Below, piece by piece: positions 17,415 through 26,117 of a stretch of DNA of 50,517 nt (its first letter is position 1; each line of letters opens with the position of its first letter). Source of the stretch: Trueperaceae bacterium (lineage in GTDB: Bacteria > Deinococcota > Deinococci > Deinococcales > Trueperaceae). The DNA lies in contig CP070651.1 of the NCBI GenBank assembly GCA_020354625.1, forward strand, positions 4,216,651 to 4,267,167, written 5' to 3'. The position numbers were made by a program, and so were the translations under genes. The notes below the pieces were generated by a model. That model was not told the DNA's origin. It was given only the letters and a program-made list of their open reading frames with translations, and ran no database searches.

Positions 17415-18130
17415 CACTGTTGGGTTACCTGGGCCGCGAACCTGTATCCTACCCCCCATACGGTCTGAATGAAATGGGGGTGGGCGGGGTCCATTTCAAT
17501 CTTGGCTCGGAGCCGGTTGATATGGGAGTTTACGGTGTGTTCAAAGCCGTCGTAGCCGTGTCCCCATACGAAATCCAGAAGCTGGGTTCTGGTGAAGACT
17601 CGGTTGGGGAAGCGAGCGAACTGCACCAATAGGTCGAACTCGCGAGTAGTCAAGCGGATGGGTCTTCCTGCCAAGGTGACTTCACGCGCCTCGAGTTGTA
17701 TGACCAACTCTCCTGCAACCAAGACTTTCGGACCGGTCTCTTCCGTTTTCATTTCGAGCGCAGTCTTTCTGCGCAGGAGCGCTTTGACGCGCGCTTCGAC
17801 TTCACGGAGGCTAAAGGGCTTGGGTAGATAATCGTCTGCACCGAGCTCGAGCCCGAGTACCCGATCGAGCTCACTCGACTTCGCTGTCAACATCAGGATC
17901 ATGACGTAGGGATCGTGGGCTCTCACGCGGCGACAGATCTCGAGTCCATCGAGTCCGGGGAGCATCAGGTCTAAAATCAAAAGATCGTAATTGCCGCTTA
18001 GGGCGTGATCGAGCCCGTCCACACCATCGTGCACGACATCGACTTCCAAGCCGTCATCGCGGAGATTCAAGGCCGTCAGGTTGGCGATCTCGCGGTCGTC
18101 TTCGATCACGAGAACCTTATGTTTGCTCAT
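17414..18130 (-). CDS. OmpR/PhoB-family response regulator
   Basis: ATG 18130 (MSKHKVLVIEDD) is preferred to ATG 18136 because the GAGAG ribosome site is then correctly spaced; the product is 238 residues. The receiver domain has the acidic pair ED-D, the phosphorylatable Asp in LLILDLMLPG, Thr in MLTAKS and Lys in YLPKPFS. The winged-helix domain has the family's TTREFDLLVQFARFPNRVFTRTQLLDFVWG and HINRLRAKIE. It is a DNA-binding transcription factor controlled by the downstream kinase. Two TATCAC repeats 11 bp apart lie just upstream of its start, suggesting autoregulation. Confidence 0.95.
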   Translation of the reverse strand: MSKHKVLVIEDDREIANLTALNLRDDGLEVDVVHDGVDGLDHALSGNYDLLILDLMLPGLDGLEICRRVRAHDPYVMILMLTAKSSELDRVLGLELGADDYLPKPFSLREVEARVKALLRRKTALEMKTEETGPKVLVAGELVIQLEAREVTLAGRPIRLTTREFDLLVQFARFPNRVFTRTQLLDFVWGHGYDGFEHTVNSHINRLRAKIEMDPAHPHFIQTVWGVGYRFAAQVTQQ

Positions 18131-18150
18131 GCCCATAGTCTCTCATGTGG

Positions 18151-18171
18151 TTATCACGCGGGTATCACGGT
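18151..18171. promoter_or_regulatory. Putative autoregulatory direct repeat before the response regulator
   Basis: GTTATCACG (from 18151) and GGTATCACG (from 18162) carry TCAC at 18155-18158 and 18166-18169, an 11-bp period typical of OmpR/PhoB-type binding sites. They lie 20-40 bp upstream of the regulator start. Confidence 0.5.
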
Positions 18172-18305
18172 TTCCCTGTGACGAACGTGGTGGTAACACG
18201 TTCCGTTATACCGCGGTCTTCTCGGCATGTGTGAGCGAGACGACACGAACCTGTCTGGGTTACCGACTCGGTGTGAGTTGTAGGTCGGTAAGGTATGTTA
18301 AGGCC

Positions 18306-18403
18306 GTTGCCAAAATTATGTAAGCAGGTATCATCCAAGAAACGGGTTACAGGACAGGTTTTCACCCACTGACTTTGTCTATGACCAGATGATACCTGCT
18401 TTA
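18306..18403. repeat. R1 interspersed element, copy 1
   Basis: This 98-bp sequence is repeated at 49879-49976 with only four mismatches. Its ends contain perfect 14-bp inverted repeats, AAGCAGGTATCATC (18322-18335) and GATGATACCTGCTT (18388-18401). There is no ORF. It lies 6 bp beyond the 3' end of the UspA gene. Size, inverted ends and dispersal suggest a MITE- or REPIN-like non-autonomous element. Confidence 0.88.
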
Positions 18404-18408
18404 GAGAC

Positions 18409-19248
18409 TCAGCGAACGATCAGGACCGGTACCTCGAGTTGCACAAGGAGCGCCTCGAGACCTGTATCCCCGTGCAAAAGACTCGGGCTGGGCAGGATGA
18501 GGACGCCCGCTCCCTCGTCGGCGCACGCCTGCGAGAGGTTGGATGCGTCGATAGGGGAGACGATGCGGAACCGAGGTTCTTTTCCACCGGCTTCGGCAAG
18601 GTGTTCACGAACCGTCTTCTTCAGCTGCTGAATCTCATCTGGCGAGGTTGCGGTGAGTAGCACGACCAGGCTGTCGGGCTTTTCAGCGCTCAGGCGGAAT
18701 CCCAAAGCGAGGGCGGTCTTTGCCGCGTTGCTGTCGTCGAAGAGGACCAAGGCGGGCAGGGCCAGGTGGAGCTGTCTGCCCAGAAGGAGTACGGGCAGTG
18801 TCGCCTCTGCTAAGACAGCGCGTGCGGTGCGGCCGAGACCACGCTTCACAAGCGGCGATCCCCCTAAGCGGGCGATGGTGATAAGGTCCATCTCCGGTGT
18901 TGCGGCGATTAGTTCGGCAGCGATCTGCCCGCGACTCACCCGGAACGACCACCGCAGGTGAGAGCGGTTGGCAACGCGGGCCAAGGCACTTTTGGCTCGG
19001 TCTGCCTGCGCTCTAAATTGGGCTTCGACCTCTCCCGGTTTGACGGGGCGTACATCGCCTGCGAAGGTAACCTGACGGGCGAACGGGAGCTCTGCAACCC
19101 GCAACACGTTGATGTCTTCGACGTACAGACCGACCAGTTCGGCCTGGAGATGCCGGGCAAGCTTTGCTGCCGCTTCGAGAGCAGCCAGGCTGTCGGGTGA
19201 GGCGTCTAGAGCTACCAGGATTCGTCGAATCTCAGGCTTGCCTCTCAT
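18409..19248 (-). CDS. Tandem universal stress protein (UspA family)
   Basis: The 279-residue protein probably starts at ATG 19248, with GAGGA upstream; ATG 19251 is adjacent. It overlaps the 3' end of the Lon-like protease gene by 17 bp, so the two are likely one operon. Residues ~5-155 form a complete Usp domain (RRILVALDASPDSLAALEAA...VEDINVL...LAEATLPVLLLG). Residues ~165-279 form a second, weaker one (ALVLFDDSNAAKTALALGF...LEVPVLIVR). The usual ATP-loop G-2x-G-9x-G-S/T is not clean in either half, so nucleotide binding is doubtful. The role is presumably cytoplasmic stress survival. An R1 element sits directly behind the stop. Confidence 0.88.
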   Translation of the reverse strand: MRGKPEIRRILVALDASPDSLAALEAAAKLARHLQAELVGLYVEDINVLRVAELPFARQVTFAGDVRPVKPGEVEAQFRAQADRAKSALARVANRSHLRWSFRVSRGQIAAELIAATPEMDLITIARLGGSPLVKRGLGRTARAVLAEATLPVLLLGRQLHLALPALVLFDDSNAAKTALALGFRLSAEKPDSLVVLLTATSPDEIQQLKKTVREHLAEAGGKEPRFRIVSPIDASNLSQACADEGAGVLILPSPSLLHGDTGLEALLVQLEVPVLIVR

Positions 19249-21667
19249 CATTATCCTCTTGTCTGGCGGCCCGGGCCCAACTGAGTTGCGTCGCGGTCAT
19301 CGCTCTGAGTCGTTGATCGACCCTCTGATTGAAACTGCTTTCCGGGTAGTTCCCTTCGGCATCTCGTTTACCTGCTGGCAGGTCGGAGAGGAGTTCGAGG
19401 CACTGTTCGATCGTATCCACCGGATAGATGTGGAACTCGCCTTGTGAGGCGGCTTCGACGACATCGTGTCGTAACATGAGGTGCTGAACGTTGGGCTTGG
19501 GGATGAGCACGCCTTGCTCACCCGTGAGCCCCCGGGCCTTGCAGAGGTCGAAAAACCCTTCGATCTTTTCGTTTACGCCGCCGATAGGTTGAATCTTGCC
19601 GTGCTGGTTGATGCTACCGGTGATCGCCAGCGATTGCTTCAGCGGGGTCTCGCCGATGGCGGAGAGGAGAGCACAGAGTTCAGCCGCCGAGGCGCTGTCT
19701 CCCTCGATGCCGCCGTAAGACTGCTCGAAAACCAGGCTGGCCGAAAGCGACAGCGGTTGCTCCGGTGCGTAGTGGGCACCGAGGAAGCTCGACAGGATCA
19801 GCACCCCTTTGGAATGGATGGGACCGCCCAGATCGACCTCGCGTTCGATGTCGATCACGTCCCCCTTGCCGATGCGCACCCGGGCGCTTATCCGGTTGGG
19901 GCGGCCAAAGGTAAAGCTGCCCAGCTTCAGTACCGACAAGCCGTTGACCTGGCCGATGCTATCCCCATCGGTATCGATGTAGATGCTGCCACGCAGGACT
20001 TCGTCGAGCAGGCGTTGACGGACGCGGTCAGACCGAAATACCTGGGCCTCGATCGCACGCGCGACATCGTTTTCGTTTACCACATCGTGCTCGTTCGTTC
20101 CTGCCCAGTGATCGGCTTCGCGTAGGAGATCGACGATCGAGGCGGTGCGGGCGGTGAGTTTTTCTGCGTCTCCCACGAGTCGGGAGCTCTGTTCGATGAT
20201 TTTTGCGACCGCGCTGCGGTCGAAGGGGCGGAGCTCCTCTCTGTTGACCAGGGCGGCGATTAGTTGCACGAAGCTCTGCTGGTTTTGGGGATCGCGGTCG
20301 ATCACGTCGTCGAAGTCGGCAGCAACCTTGAAAAGCTCCTCGAACTCCGGGTCGAGCGCGCACAAGAGGTAGTAGATGAAGCGGTCACCGAGTAGTACGA
20401 CCTTGACTTCGAGCGGAGCGGGTTCTGGCTCGAGAGAGACGGTACTGGTGAGGCTCAGCGCCTGACCGAGCGACTCGATACGAATCTCCTTGGCTTTCAG
20501 AGCGCGCTTGAGCCCTTCCCAAGCGAAGGCGTTTTGTAAGACTTTACGGACCTCGAGAATCAAGTATCCGCCGTTGGCACGGTGGAGTGCTCCGGGCCTG
20601 ATCAGGTTGAAGTCGGTTACGAGCGTCCCCATCTGAGAGATATGGTCGATGCGTCCGATCAGGTTATGGAAGGTGGGGTTGTGTTCGAACACTACCGGTG
20701 CGCCCATACTTTCGCTGTGATCGACGAGGGCGTTGACACCGTAGCGGCGCAGCAGGAGCGAGGTGCGGAGCGTACCGGCAGCCGAGGATTGGGCTCCGTT
20801 ACCTGCCTTCTCCTCTGCGTGTAGCAGATCGCGCCCGTGCTCGGTAAAGTCTTGTTGTACGGCCTCGAGAAAGGAGACGATTTCGGGGAGCGCTTCGTAC
20901 TTGAGGCGGAGCTCCTCGAGCAGATGGCCGATGGCGGCCTCGGTCGTTTCGTGATCGAGTTGCCGTACCTGATGACGGCGTTTTCGTTGCCAACGGGGGA
21001 GTTCTTGGAGGGCTCGTTGCAGCGCTTTTTGTAGGTCCTCAACGTCTGCCTGCAGCTTCTGTTTCTCGTCTTCGGGCAGGTCTGCCAACGCTTCTGATGA
21101 CATCGTCTGGCCGTCTTTGATCGGGGCGAACATCACGCCGACCGGCGTCTTGAGCATGGTGAACCCGCGTGCTTCTGCCTCCTGTTGGATTTTGGCGAAG
21201 CGCGTCTCGGAGCGTTGCTCGAACTCCTCTTCGATAGCGTTTCGTCTCGCTTGATACTCGTCGCTTTCAAACGCAGCGGGGAGGGCGGTGCTGATCTCTT
21301 CGAGCAGCTGTTCAACATCTCGCTTCAGTGTTACCCCCGTGCCGGCCTGAAGCGAAAGTCGTTTCGGGTGCGTGGCGTCGTCGAAGTTGTTGACGTAGCA
21401 GAGGTCTTGGGGGGTGGAGCGCCTACTGGCCTGGGCTTGGAGGGCGTGTTCTACCAAGAACTGCTTGCCCGTACCGGTCGGCCCTAGGGCGTAGATGTTG
21501 TACCCGTCGTGTTCGATGCTGATACCGAACTGGACCGCCTCTACAGCCCTGGCTTGTCCGATGATCTCGGGACCGTGGTGGAGTTCGGCCGTCGTCTCGA
21601 ATGTAAGCTGTTTGGGATCACAGCGTCTGGAGAGCTTCTCCGGTGGTAGGCATTTTACGCTTGGCAT
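19232..21667 (-). CDS. Lon-like ATP-dependent protease (AAA_32 type)
   Basis: The 811-residue protein starts at ATG 21667 behind GGAGGAG. Residues ~15-110 carry the P-loop ALGPTGTGKQ of the AAA_32 type, with Gln after the Lys where Thr/Ser is usual. A long charged, coiled-coil-like insertion follows (about 130-290). The C-terminal Lon protease domain has the catalytic Ser in GGIEGDSAS and the Lys in GGVNEKIEG, the Ser/Lys dyad of Lon. It resembles the Lon-related proteins that lack the LonA N-domain, such as E. coli YcbZ. Likely job: ATP-driven degradation of damaged or regulatory proteins. It is coupled to the overlapping UspA gene. Confidence 0.92.
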   Translation of the reverse strand: MPSVKCLPPEKLSRRCDPKQLTFETTAELHHGPEIIGQARAVEAVQFGISIEHDGYNIYALGPTGTGKQFLVEHALQAQASRRSTPQDLCYVNNFDDATHPKRLSLQAGTGVTLKRDVEQLLEEISTALPAAFESDEYQARRNAIEEEFEQRSETRFAKIQQEAEARGFTMLKTPVGVMFAPIKDGQTMSSEALADLPEDEKQKLQADVEDLQKALQRALQELPRWQRKRRHQVRQLDHETTEAAIGHLLEELRLKYEALPEIVSFLEAVQQDFTEHGRDLLHAEEKAGNGAQSSAAGTLRTSLLLRRYGVNALVDHSESMGAPVVFEHNPTFHNLIGRIDHISQMGTLVTDFNLIRPGALHRANGGYLILEVRKVLQNAFAWEGLKRALKAKEIRIESLGQALSLTSTVSLEPEPAPLEVKVVLLGDRFIYYLLCALDPEFEELFKVAADFDDVIDRDPQNQQSFVQLIAALVNREELRPFDRSAVAKIIEQSSRLVGDAEKLTARTASIVDLLREADHWAGTNEHDVVNENDVARAIEAQVFRSDRVRQRLLDEVLRGSIYIDTDGDSIGQVNGLSVLKLGSFTFGRPNRISARVRIGKGDVIDIEREVDLGGPIHSKGVLILSSFLGAHYAPEQPLSLSASLVFEQSYGGIEGDSASAAELCALLSAIGETPLKQSLAITGSINQHGKIQPIGGVNEKIEGFFDLCKARGLTGEQGVLIPKPNVQHLMLRHDVVEAASQGEFHIYPVDTIEQCLELLSDLPAGKRDAEGNYPESSFNQRVDQRLRAMTATQLSWARAARQEDNDERQA

Positions 21668-21699
21668 GCAGCTCCTCCATCAGGTCGGTGATGCGTAAA

Positions 21700-21860
21700 C
21701 AGTGATGAGATATGAGTAGCTCACAGCAGAAGGGGAATGGGTTATGGGGAATGGCTCATACGTGGGTGACTGGCAAAAGATAGGCTAGACCCGTACCCTT
21801 TGCGGTGCCCATCCCCCACTACCCATCACGATCACTCATTACCCATTACCCCACGTAGTA
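21700..21860. repeat. Heptamer-based repeat (family R3), copy 1
   Basis: The right part (about 21808-21855) is made of words such as CACTACC, CATCACG, ATCACTC, ATTACCC. The left part (about 21700-21752) has the complementary flavour (AGTGATGAG, GAATGGGTTATGG). The two arms face each other across ~60 bp. The same vocabulary recurs at 35775-36016. No ORF is visible. Confidence 0.6.
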
Positions 21861-21875
21861 AGATGCTCCGTTCTT

Positions 21876-21896
21876 TGGTCTGGCGTAGCCAGACCA
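21876..21896. other. Perfect 9-bp hairpin with GTA loop
   Basis: TGGTCTGGC (21876-21884) and GCCAGACCA (21888-21896) flank a 3-nt loop. There is no T-run on either side. It lies in the 433-bp gene-free region (21668-22100) between the protease gene and pspA. The remainder of that region, apart from the R3 repeat and the hairpin at 22046, shows nothing recognisable. Confidence 0.6.
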
Positions 21897-22045
21897 GACA
21901 GGAAGTGTTATCACCCATCATCCTACTTATAAACCGTTTCGGTCCTCTGAAGGTCCAGAAAACTCTGACAGGTGGTGTAGAACTTTGACCTACCCCTATG
22001 CCGCCCGCGTAGCACGCCGGCACCGGCTTGGTGGGGTGCACCAAT

Positions 22046-22099
22046 CTCCCGAAGCCAACGGTTCAGACCGTGGCCGAGAAGGCGTTGAACCGGTGGGAG
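22046..22099. other. Long two-part stem-loop directly after pspA
   Basis: CTCCC (22046-22050) pairs with GGGAG (22095-22099), and CGGTTCA (22059-22065) pairs with TGAACCG (22086-22092), forming a compound stem that ends one base before the pspA stop codon. No T-run follows on the minus strand. A 3'-end stabilising structure is plausible. Confidence 0.5.
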
Positions 22100-22100
22100 A

Positions 22101-22805
22101 CTAGCTTTCGATCCCCATCTTCTTCTTCAGTGCAGCCAGGGCGTCCGACTGGTCGCTCGGGGGTGGAGCGAGCGCTTTGTCGATCTCCTGTTCGACGCTG
22201 AGGCTTACCTCGGTCAACTCACCGTAGGCCTGTGCCAACGACTCTTCTTCGAGGACCTTGTCGCGCATCTTCTCGAGCATAGCGATGGTCTCGCTGGCAT
22301 CGGCGCCGGCTAGTTGCTGGTTCACCTTCTTCATCGAAGAAGCGGTCTTGGCCCTGGCCCGCAAGGTAATGAGTTCGTTTTCGTAGCGGTCGATCTCGCG
22401 GCGGAGTTTCTCCACTTTGGTCTGGAGTCGGTTGACCATCTGGTCTTGTCTCTCCTGATCGTTGGCGAGCGAAAGTGCCCGGCCATCCGCTTCGGATTTA
22501 CGGCTCAGCGCTTCGCCGGCGAGCCGCTCCGCTTCAGCGCTATCGAGCTCACCGGCCTGCATCTTTTGTAAGAGACCCATGGCTTTTCGCTCGTAGTCGG
22601 ATGCCAAGAGCTGTTGTTGTTCGGTGTCCTTGCGCATACGGATCGCTACGGCCTTGACTTGGGCCAGGTTGGTCATGGCCTCGTGCAAGTTGCCCTTGAG
22701 GTCGCGGATTCCTTGTTCGGTCATCTTGATGGGATCCTCGAAACGGTCGATGGCAGAATGGGCTTGCGATTGGGCGACTTTGAACATGCGTTTGAAAATG
22801 CTCAC
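22101..22805 (-). CDS. pspA: PspA/IM30-family membrane-stress protein
   Basis: The 234-residue protein starts at GTG 22805 behind GGAGG. It begins MSIFKRMFKVAQSQAHSAIDRFEDPIKM, the amphipathic helix and first turn of PspA/Vipp1, followed by a nearly continuous coiled coil (residues ~25-190) rich in Glu, Gln, Arg and Leu. A short C-terminal segment ends in LAALKKKMG. PspA proteins form ESCRT-III-like assemblies on the inner membrane and protect it under envelope stress. It is the last gene of a three-gene unit with a YbjN-like protein 12 bp upstream and a J-domain protein before that. Confidence 0.93.
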   Translation of the reverse strand: MSIFKRMFKVAQSQAHSAIDRFEDPIKMTEQGIRDLKGNLHEAMTNLAQVKAVAIRMRKDTEQQQLLASDYERKAMGLLQKMQAGELDSAEAERLAGEALSRKSEADGRALSLANDQERQDQMVNRLQTKVEKLRREIDRYENELITLRARAKTASSMKKVNQQLAGADASETIAMLEKMRDKVLEEESLAQAYGELTEVSLSVEQEIDKALAPPPSDQSDALAALKKKMGIES

Positions 22806-22817
22806 CGGTGTCCTCCG

Positions 22818-23366
22818 TTACTGCTTGGCAAACTCGAGCAGCTCGGCGCTGTTTTCCGCCAACGCCAACTCGAGTGCGTAGATCGATCCTTCGAGTTCGT
22901 TGCGGTCTAGATTTGCTAGCTGCAACGTATCCCGGAAAAAGAGCCTGGTACCGCTTTCGTCCAGCACGAAGGCGCCGTGCACCAGGGTACGGTTGATCTG
23001 CAGCAGGCGTTTGAAGAGTTCCCCTGGATGAACAGGGATGGGCATGATGAGTTGCTCTAGGATCAAAATGGGGTCTTCGCAGTCGATGATAAGGTTCTTG
23101 ATACCCGACTCCTCGTCGTCGATGATAAACAGCTGGTCGGCCGGATTTTCGTGGAGGACGTCGAACTCCAGCTCCAATAGGTAGGATTTGACCTTCTCGT
23201 AGAACTCTGACACGGGTACACCTTCTTTCGAGGAATGACCGGGCTCGACAACACCCGTGATGGCAGGGCGGTCGCTCGCTGGTAACACGTGGTCGTGGTG
23301 CGTCCCGGCCACGACCTCGCGAGGGCTGTCCATGACCGGCAGGGTACCGAGCGGATCGTTCGTCAT
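22818..23366 (-). CDS. YbjN-domain protein (CesT/Tir-chaperone-like fold)
   Basis: The start at ATG 23366 overlaps the J-domain stop by 4 bp (ATGA), so the two are coupled. The first ~50 of 182 residues are low-complexity; a GTG at 23213 with an AAGAAGGTG site could give a shorter form. The core has YEKVKSYLLELEFDVLHENP, a strand with DEESGIKNLIIDCEDP, MPIPVHPGELFKRLLQINR and a C-terminal helix. This matches the YbjN/CesT-like fold, a type-III-chaperone-like dimer. Such proteins are often found beside PspA, as here. A partner or adaptor role for PspA is inferred from context only. Confidence 0.72.
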   Translation of the reverse strand: MTNDPLGTLPVMDSPREVVAGTHHDHVLPASDRPAITGVVEPGHSSKEGVPVSEFYEKVKSYLLELEFDVLHENPADQLFIIDDEESGIKNLIIDCEDPILILEQLIMPIPVHPGELFKRLLQINRTLVHGAFVLDESGTRLFFRDTLQLANLDRNELEGSIYALELALAENSAELLEFAKQ

Positions 23367-23755
23367 GGGTGGTGTTGGGGAGGCTCTTGGGGGCGCGCCT
23401 CGAGGTGTTTGACGAGCTCTTCATAGGCGAAGTTGAGTCGCTTGACGATTTCGGTGGCGGTGGCTTTTTTCTCGGCGCTTTGGTGACGGTCGGGGTGGTA
23501 GCGTTTCACGAGCTCTTTATAGGCGCGTCTGACGCCGGTGAGGTCGGTGCCGTAAGGGATTTCCAGCGCGGCGTAGTGTTCGGCCAGAGTCGGGTTTGGC
23601 GACTGCGTTTCGGTGTGGTGACGGGCGTGCGTGTAATCGCCCTGTCCACGCTCTTCTCCGCGGGAGGGAAAAGGGTTGGGCTCAACAGTTGGGCGACCGA
23701 GTAAGCTGTTGAATTCAGCGCGCAGGAGCCGCATCAGTCGCGATGGGATATCCAT
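23363..23755 (-). CDS. J-domain protein (DnaJ-like co-chaperone)
   Basis: I place the start at ATG 23755 (MDIPSRLMRLLRAEF), giving 130 residues; the frame is open much further but overlaps the neighbouring gene and looks non-coding. The C-terminal half is a J domain: LAEHYAALEIPYGTD, then GVRRAYKELVKRYHPDRHQ with the essential HPD, then IVKRLNFAYEELVKH. There is no Gly/Phe region or zinc finger, so it is a small class III J-protein. It would stimulate DnaK and probably direct it to a specific client. It opens the J/YbjN/PspA unit, which points to membrane-stress protein handling. Confidence 0.85.
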   Translation of the reverse strand: MDIPSRLMRLLRAEFNSLLGRPTVEPNPFPSRGEERGQGDYTHARHHTETQSPNPTLAEHYAALEIPYGTDLTGVRRAYKELVKRYHPDRHQSAEKKATATEIVKRLNFAYEELVKHLEARPQEPPQHHP

Positions 23756-23840
23756 GCCGCTTTTGATCATACCGTACCCGTGGCCGACGCGAGGGTAGTA
23801 GGGTGACGGCTTGCTCGAAGCTGTTACTCCAGGTATGAAG

Positions 23841-26093
23841 TCACATTGGCCTGTCGGGCGCTGCCAGGCCGACCCGCGCTTCACCCTGCTTCCAGAACCC
23901 GTAGGCTGCTGCCAGACCGTAGCTGATAAGGGCGGCGACAAGCACCGCGTCGAAACCCAAGCTGAGCGCGAGGACGGTGGCGAGTAGGCTGCCGGCGACG
24001 CTCATCACGCCGTTTACGGCCCAGGCGAGCGCAACCAGGCCCTGATCGCTCTGGCCGACATGGGTGAGCGCGAGCGGGAACGGCATGCCCAGACAGAGGG
24101 CGAGCGGAATCGTGCCGGCGACGACAGCTGCGATGCGGACGCTATCTGCAGCTCCGGTCAAGGCGTCTGTCATCGCTGGCCAGACCAAAGCCCACAGCAC
24201 AAACAGAGCACACACCAAAAGAGGGGTCAGGCCGAGCAGGGATCGCTTCGTCCATTTGCTGAGCCGGGTACTTAGCGCACTCCCCGCTCCGCCGGCTATG
24301 AGCAACGTGCCCAAGACGACAGAGAGTGCCAGGGTCGGATGACCGAGGAACAATCGGGTCTCGTGAAGCAGTGCGATCTCACCGGTCATGAACCCGATGC
24401 CGAGACCGCTGAAGTACAGCGGTGACCAGCGGAGTTTGGGATGTTCGTAAGACCGGGGTGTGAGGGCCCATAAAGCGGAGGCGAGCACGATAAAGAGGGT
24501 GAGGCCGATGAGGAAGACGCGAAGCTGTCGGGGCAACCCCAGCTCGAAGAGGTAGAAAAAAGGTCTGCTATCGGTTGTGGGGCTGATGTCGACGCCTCCG
24601 GCGTTGTCGATGATCTCGCTGAGGCTCACCGTACCGGCCAGCAGTCCGTCGAGTGGCGCTCGGGCTACAGCGCCCGGGACGAACAGGGGCACGAAGCCGA
24701 GCACCTGTGCAGTGTCGGTGAGCATCGGCGCACGGTCTGGGGTGATCGCCTCCTGGTGGATGATGAGGAGCGGGACCGGTGAGTTCTGGCGCGGGTCCAA
24801 GAAGGCGGCGGTGTGCCGGGCAGCAGCGGCTTCGGAGAGCCCTCGATCGGTCAGGGCTCGGATGGCAGTGATGAGCGCCCTGGTGAGGGTCAGTTCGTCG
24901 TAGAGTTTGACCGCAATCTGGCCGCCGGGTGTGAGGTGGTCGAGGTAATCGTGGAACGCCTCGACCGTGTAGAGATCGTTTTCACTGAGCGCGTAGCCGC
25001 TCCGTTCCGCCGCCTGGCTGATGACGTGGGACAGAAAGATCAGATCGAAGCGTTTTTCCAGCCGGCGTAGGGCGCTTCGACCTTCGTCGATGAGCACCTC
25101 GACGTCGTCGTGCGCGTACACGTTCCCGGTATACTCCTCCAGCTCACGTACCAGCTTTACACTTTGTGGGTTGATCTCTACGGCGGTGATCTGACCGGTC
25201 TGACCTGCCAGGGCCAACGCGATGTCGAGCCCTCCACCTGGACCGATGATCAGCGCATTTTCGGGACGCCTTAGGGCAAACGGGAGGCTACCGATGTCCC
25301 CTTGCCAAAGGGCGCGCTGTGAGGCGTCCGGCACGAGCGAGGCCGCTCCCCCGTCGATGTAGAGGTAGCGCGCCCGAGAGGCGGGATCTCGGATCAGATC
25401 GGTGCGTGCAAATGCGTCCCAGCGGCTCGCTTCGAGTCTGTGACCGGTTTCGAGCCGCGATGTGATCGGTTTGGGCACCGCCAGGTTGCCAAGGTCGAGT
25501 TGCAGCCATCCAAAGATCAGGTTTCCCGCCGCGAAGAGGCCGACGGTGAGGGGTAGGACCAGCACCGGCCACGGGTGGCGGCGGGTGAAAAGGAGGCTTG
25601 CGGCCGCCAACAGTACGGCCGATCCCAAGACCCCGTCGAGTCCTCCCAAGGCGTTCAGCCACGGCACGGCCAGTAGGGCCCCGGTCCCGGCCCCGATGAG
25701 GTCGGCGGCGTAGAGGCTCGAGCTTCGCTTCGGAGCGTTGGAAAAGAGCGTGGTGAGACAGAGGCCGAGAAAGAAATAAGGGATGCTCAAGGCGAGGAGC
25801 AATAGGGCACGCTGGCTTGAGCTCGTGACGAGGACCACCACCAATACCAGACCGGTCACGCTGAGGCCCGCGAGGCCGGCGTAGCGCGTCAGGTGTGGAG
25901 GGGTTCTCCAGGAAGGCCGCCACACGGCGAGAGCGGCTCCGAGCCCGATACCTAGGACTGCGAGCGAAAGTACGGTGTACACGTAGTGGTAGAAGTAAAG
26001 AGCCGATAAGAGCCGGGTGAGGCTGATCTCGAGCACCAGGCCGCCACAGGAAAGGAGCGCAACGCCGAGGTGGTGCCGAATCGAGAGCCTCAT
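23841..26093 (-). CDS. Membrane protein with a spermidine-synthase-like SAM-binding domain
   Basis: The 750-residue protein has three parts. Residues ~1-200 contain about six or seven hydrophobic helices. Residues ~230-440 are a Rossmann domain with NALIIGPGGGLDIALALAG, an acidic strand end (AVEIN) and FDLIFLSH, matching the polyamine aminopropyltransferase/methyltransferase superfamily. Residues ~515-740 return to about six helices. Membrane-embedded spermidine-synthase-like proteins of this type are widespread, but most have no proven substrate. The gene starts 24 bp after the permease gene dppC, so it is probably in the transporter operon. No ribosome site is obvious. Aminopropyl transfer is inferred from fold only. 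Confidence 0.82.
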   Translation of the reverse strand: MRLSIRHHLGVALLSCGGLVLEISLTRLLSALYFYHYVYTVLSLAVLGIGLGAALAVWRPSWRTPPHLTRYAGLAGLSVTGLVLVVVLVTSSSQRALLLLALSIPYFFLGLCLTTLFSNAPKRSSSLYAADLIGAGTGALLAVPWLNALGGLDGVLGSAVLLAAASLLFTRRHPWPVLVLPLTVGLFAAGNLIFGWLQLDLGNLAVPKPITSRLETGHRLEASRWDAFARTDLIRDPASRARYLYIDGGAASLVPDASQRALWQGDIGSLPFALRRPENALIIGPGGGLDIALALAGQTGQITAVEINPQSVKLVRELEEYTGNVYAHDDVEVLIDEGRSALRRLEKRFDLIFLSHVISQAAERSGYALSENDLYTVEAFHDYLDHLTPGGQIAVKLYDELTLTRALITAIRALTDRGLSEAAAARHTAAFLDPRQNSPVPLLIIHQEAITPDRAPMLTDTAQVLGFVPLFVPGAVARAPLDGLLAGTVSLSEIIDNAGGVDISPTTDSRPFFYLFELGLPRQLRVFLIGLTLFIVLASALWALTPRSYEHPKLRWSPLYFSGLGIGFMTGEIALLHETRLFLGHPTLALSVVLGTLLIAGGAGSALSTRLSKWTKRSLLGLTPLLVCALFVLWALVWPAMTDALTGAADSVRIAAVVAGTIPLALCLGMPFPLALTHVGQSDQGLVALAWAVNGVMSVAGSLLATVLALSLGFDAVLVAALISYGLAAAYGFWKQGEARVGLAAPDRPM

Positions 26094-26117
26094 CGGCCGG
26101 CCGGTACGATATCGGGT

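Noticed and set aside
18456-19248. ATP-binding function for the tandem UspA
   Set aside because: The G-2x-G-9x-G-S/T loop is not clean in either domain, so I did not claim nucleotide binding.
21941-21975. Diverged R2 copy (ATAAACCGTTTCGGTCC)
   Set aside because: Similarity is limited to about 12 bp of the terminal motif with no second end; it may be chance.
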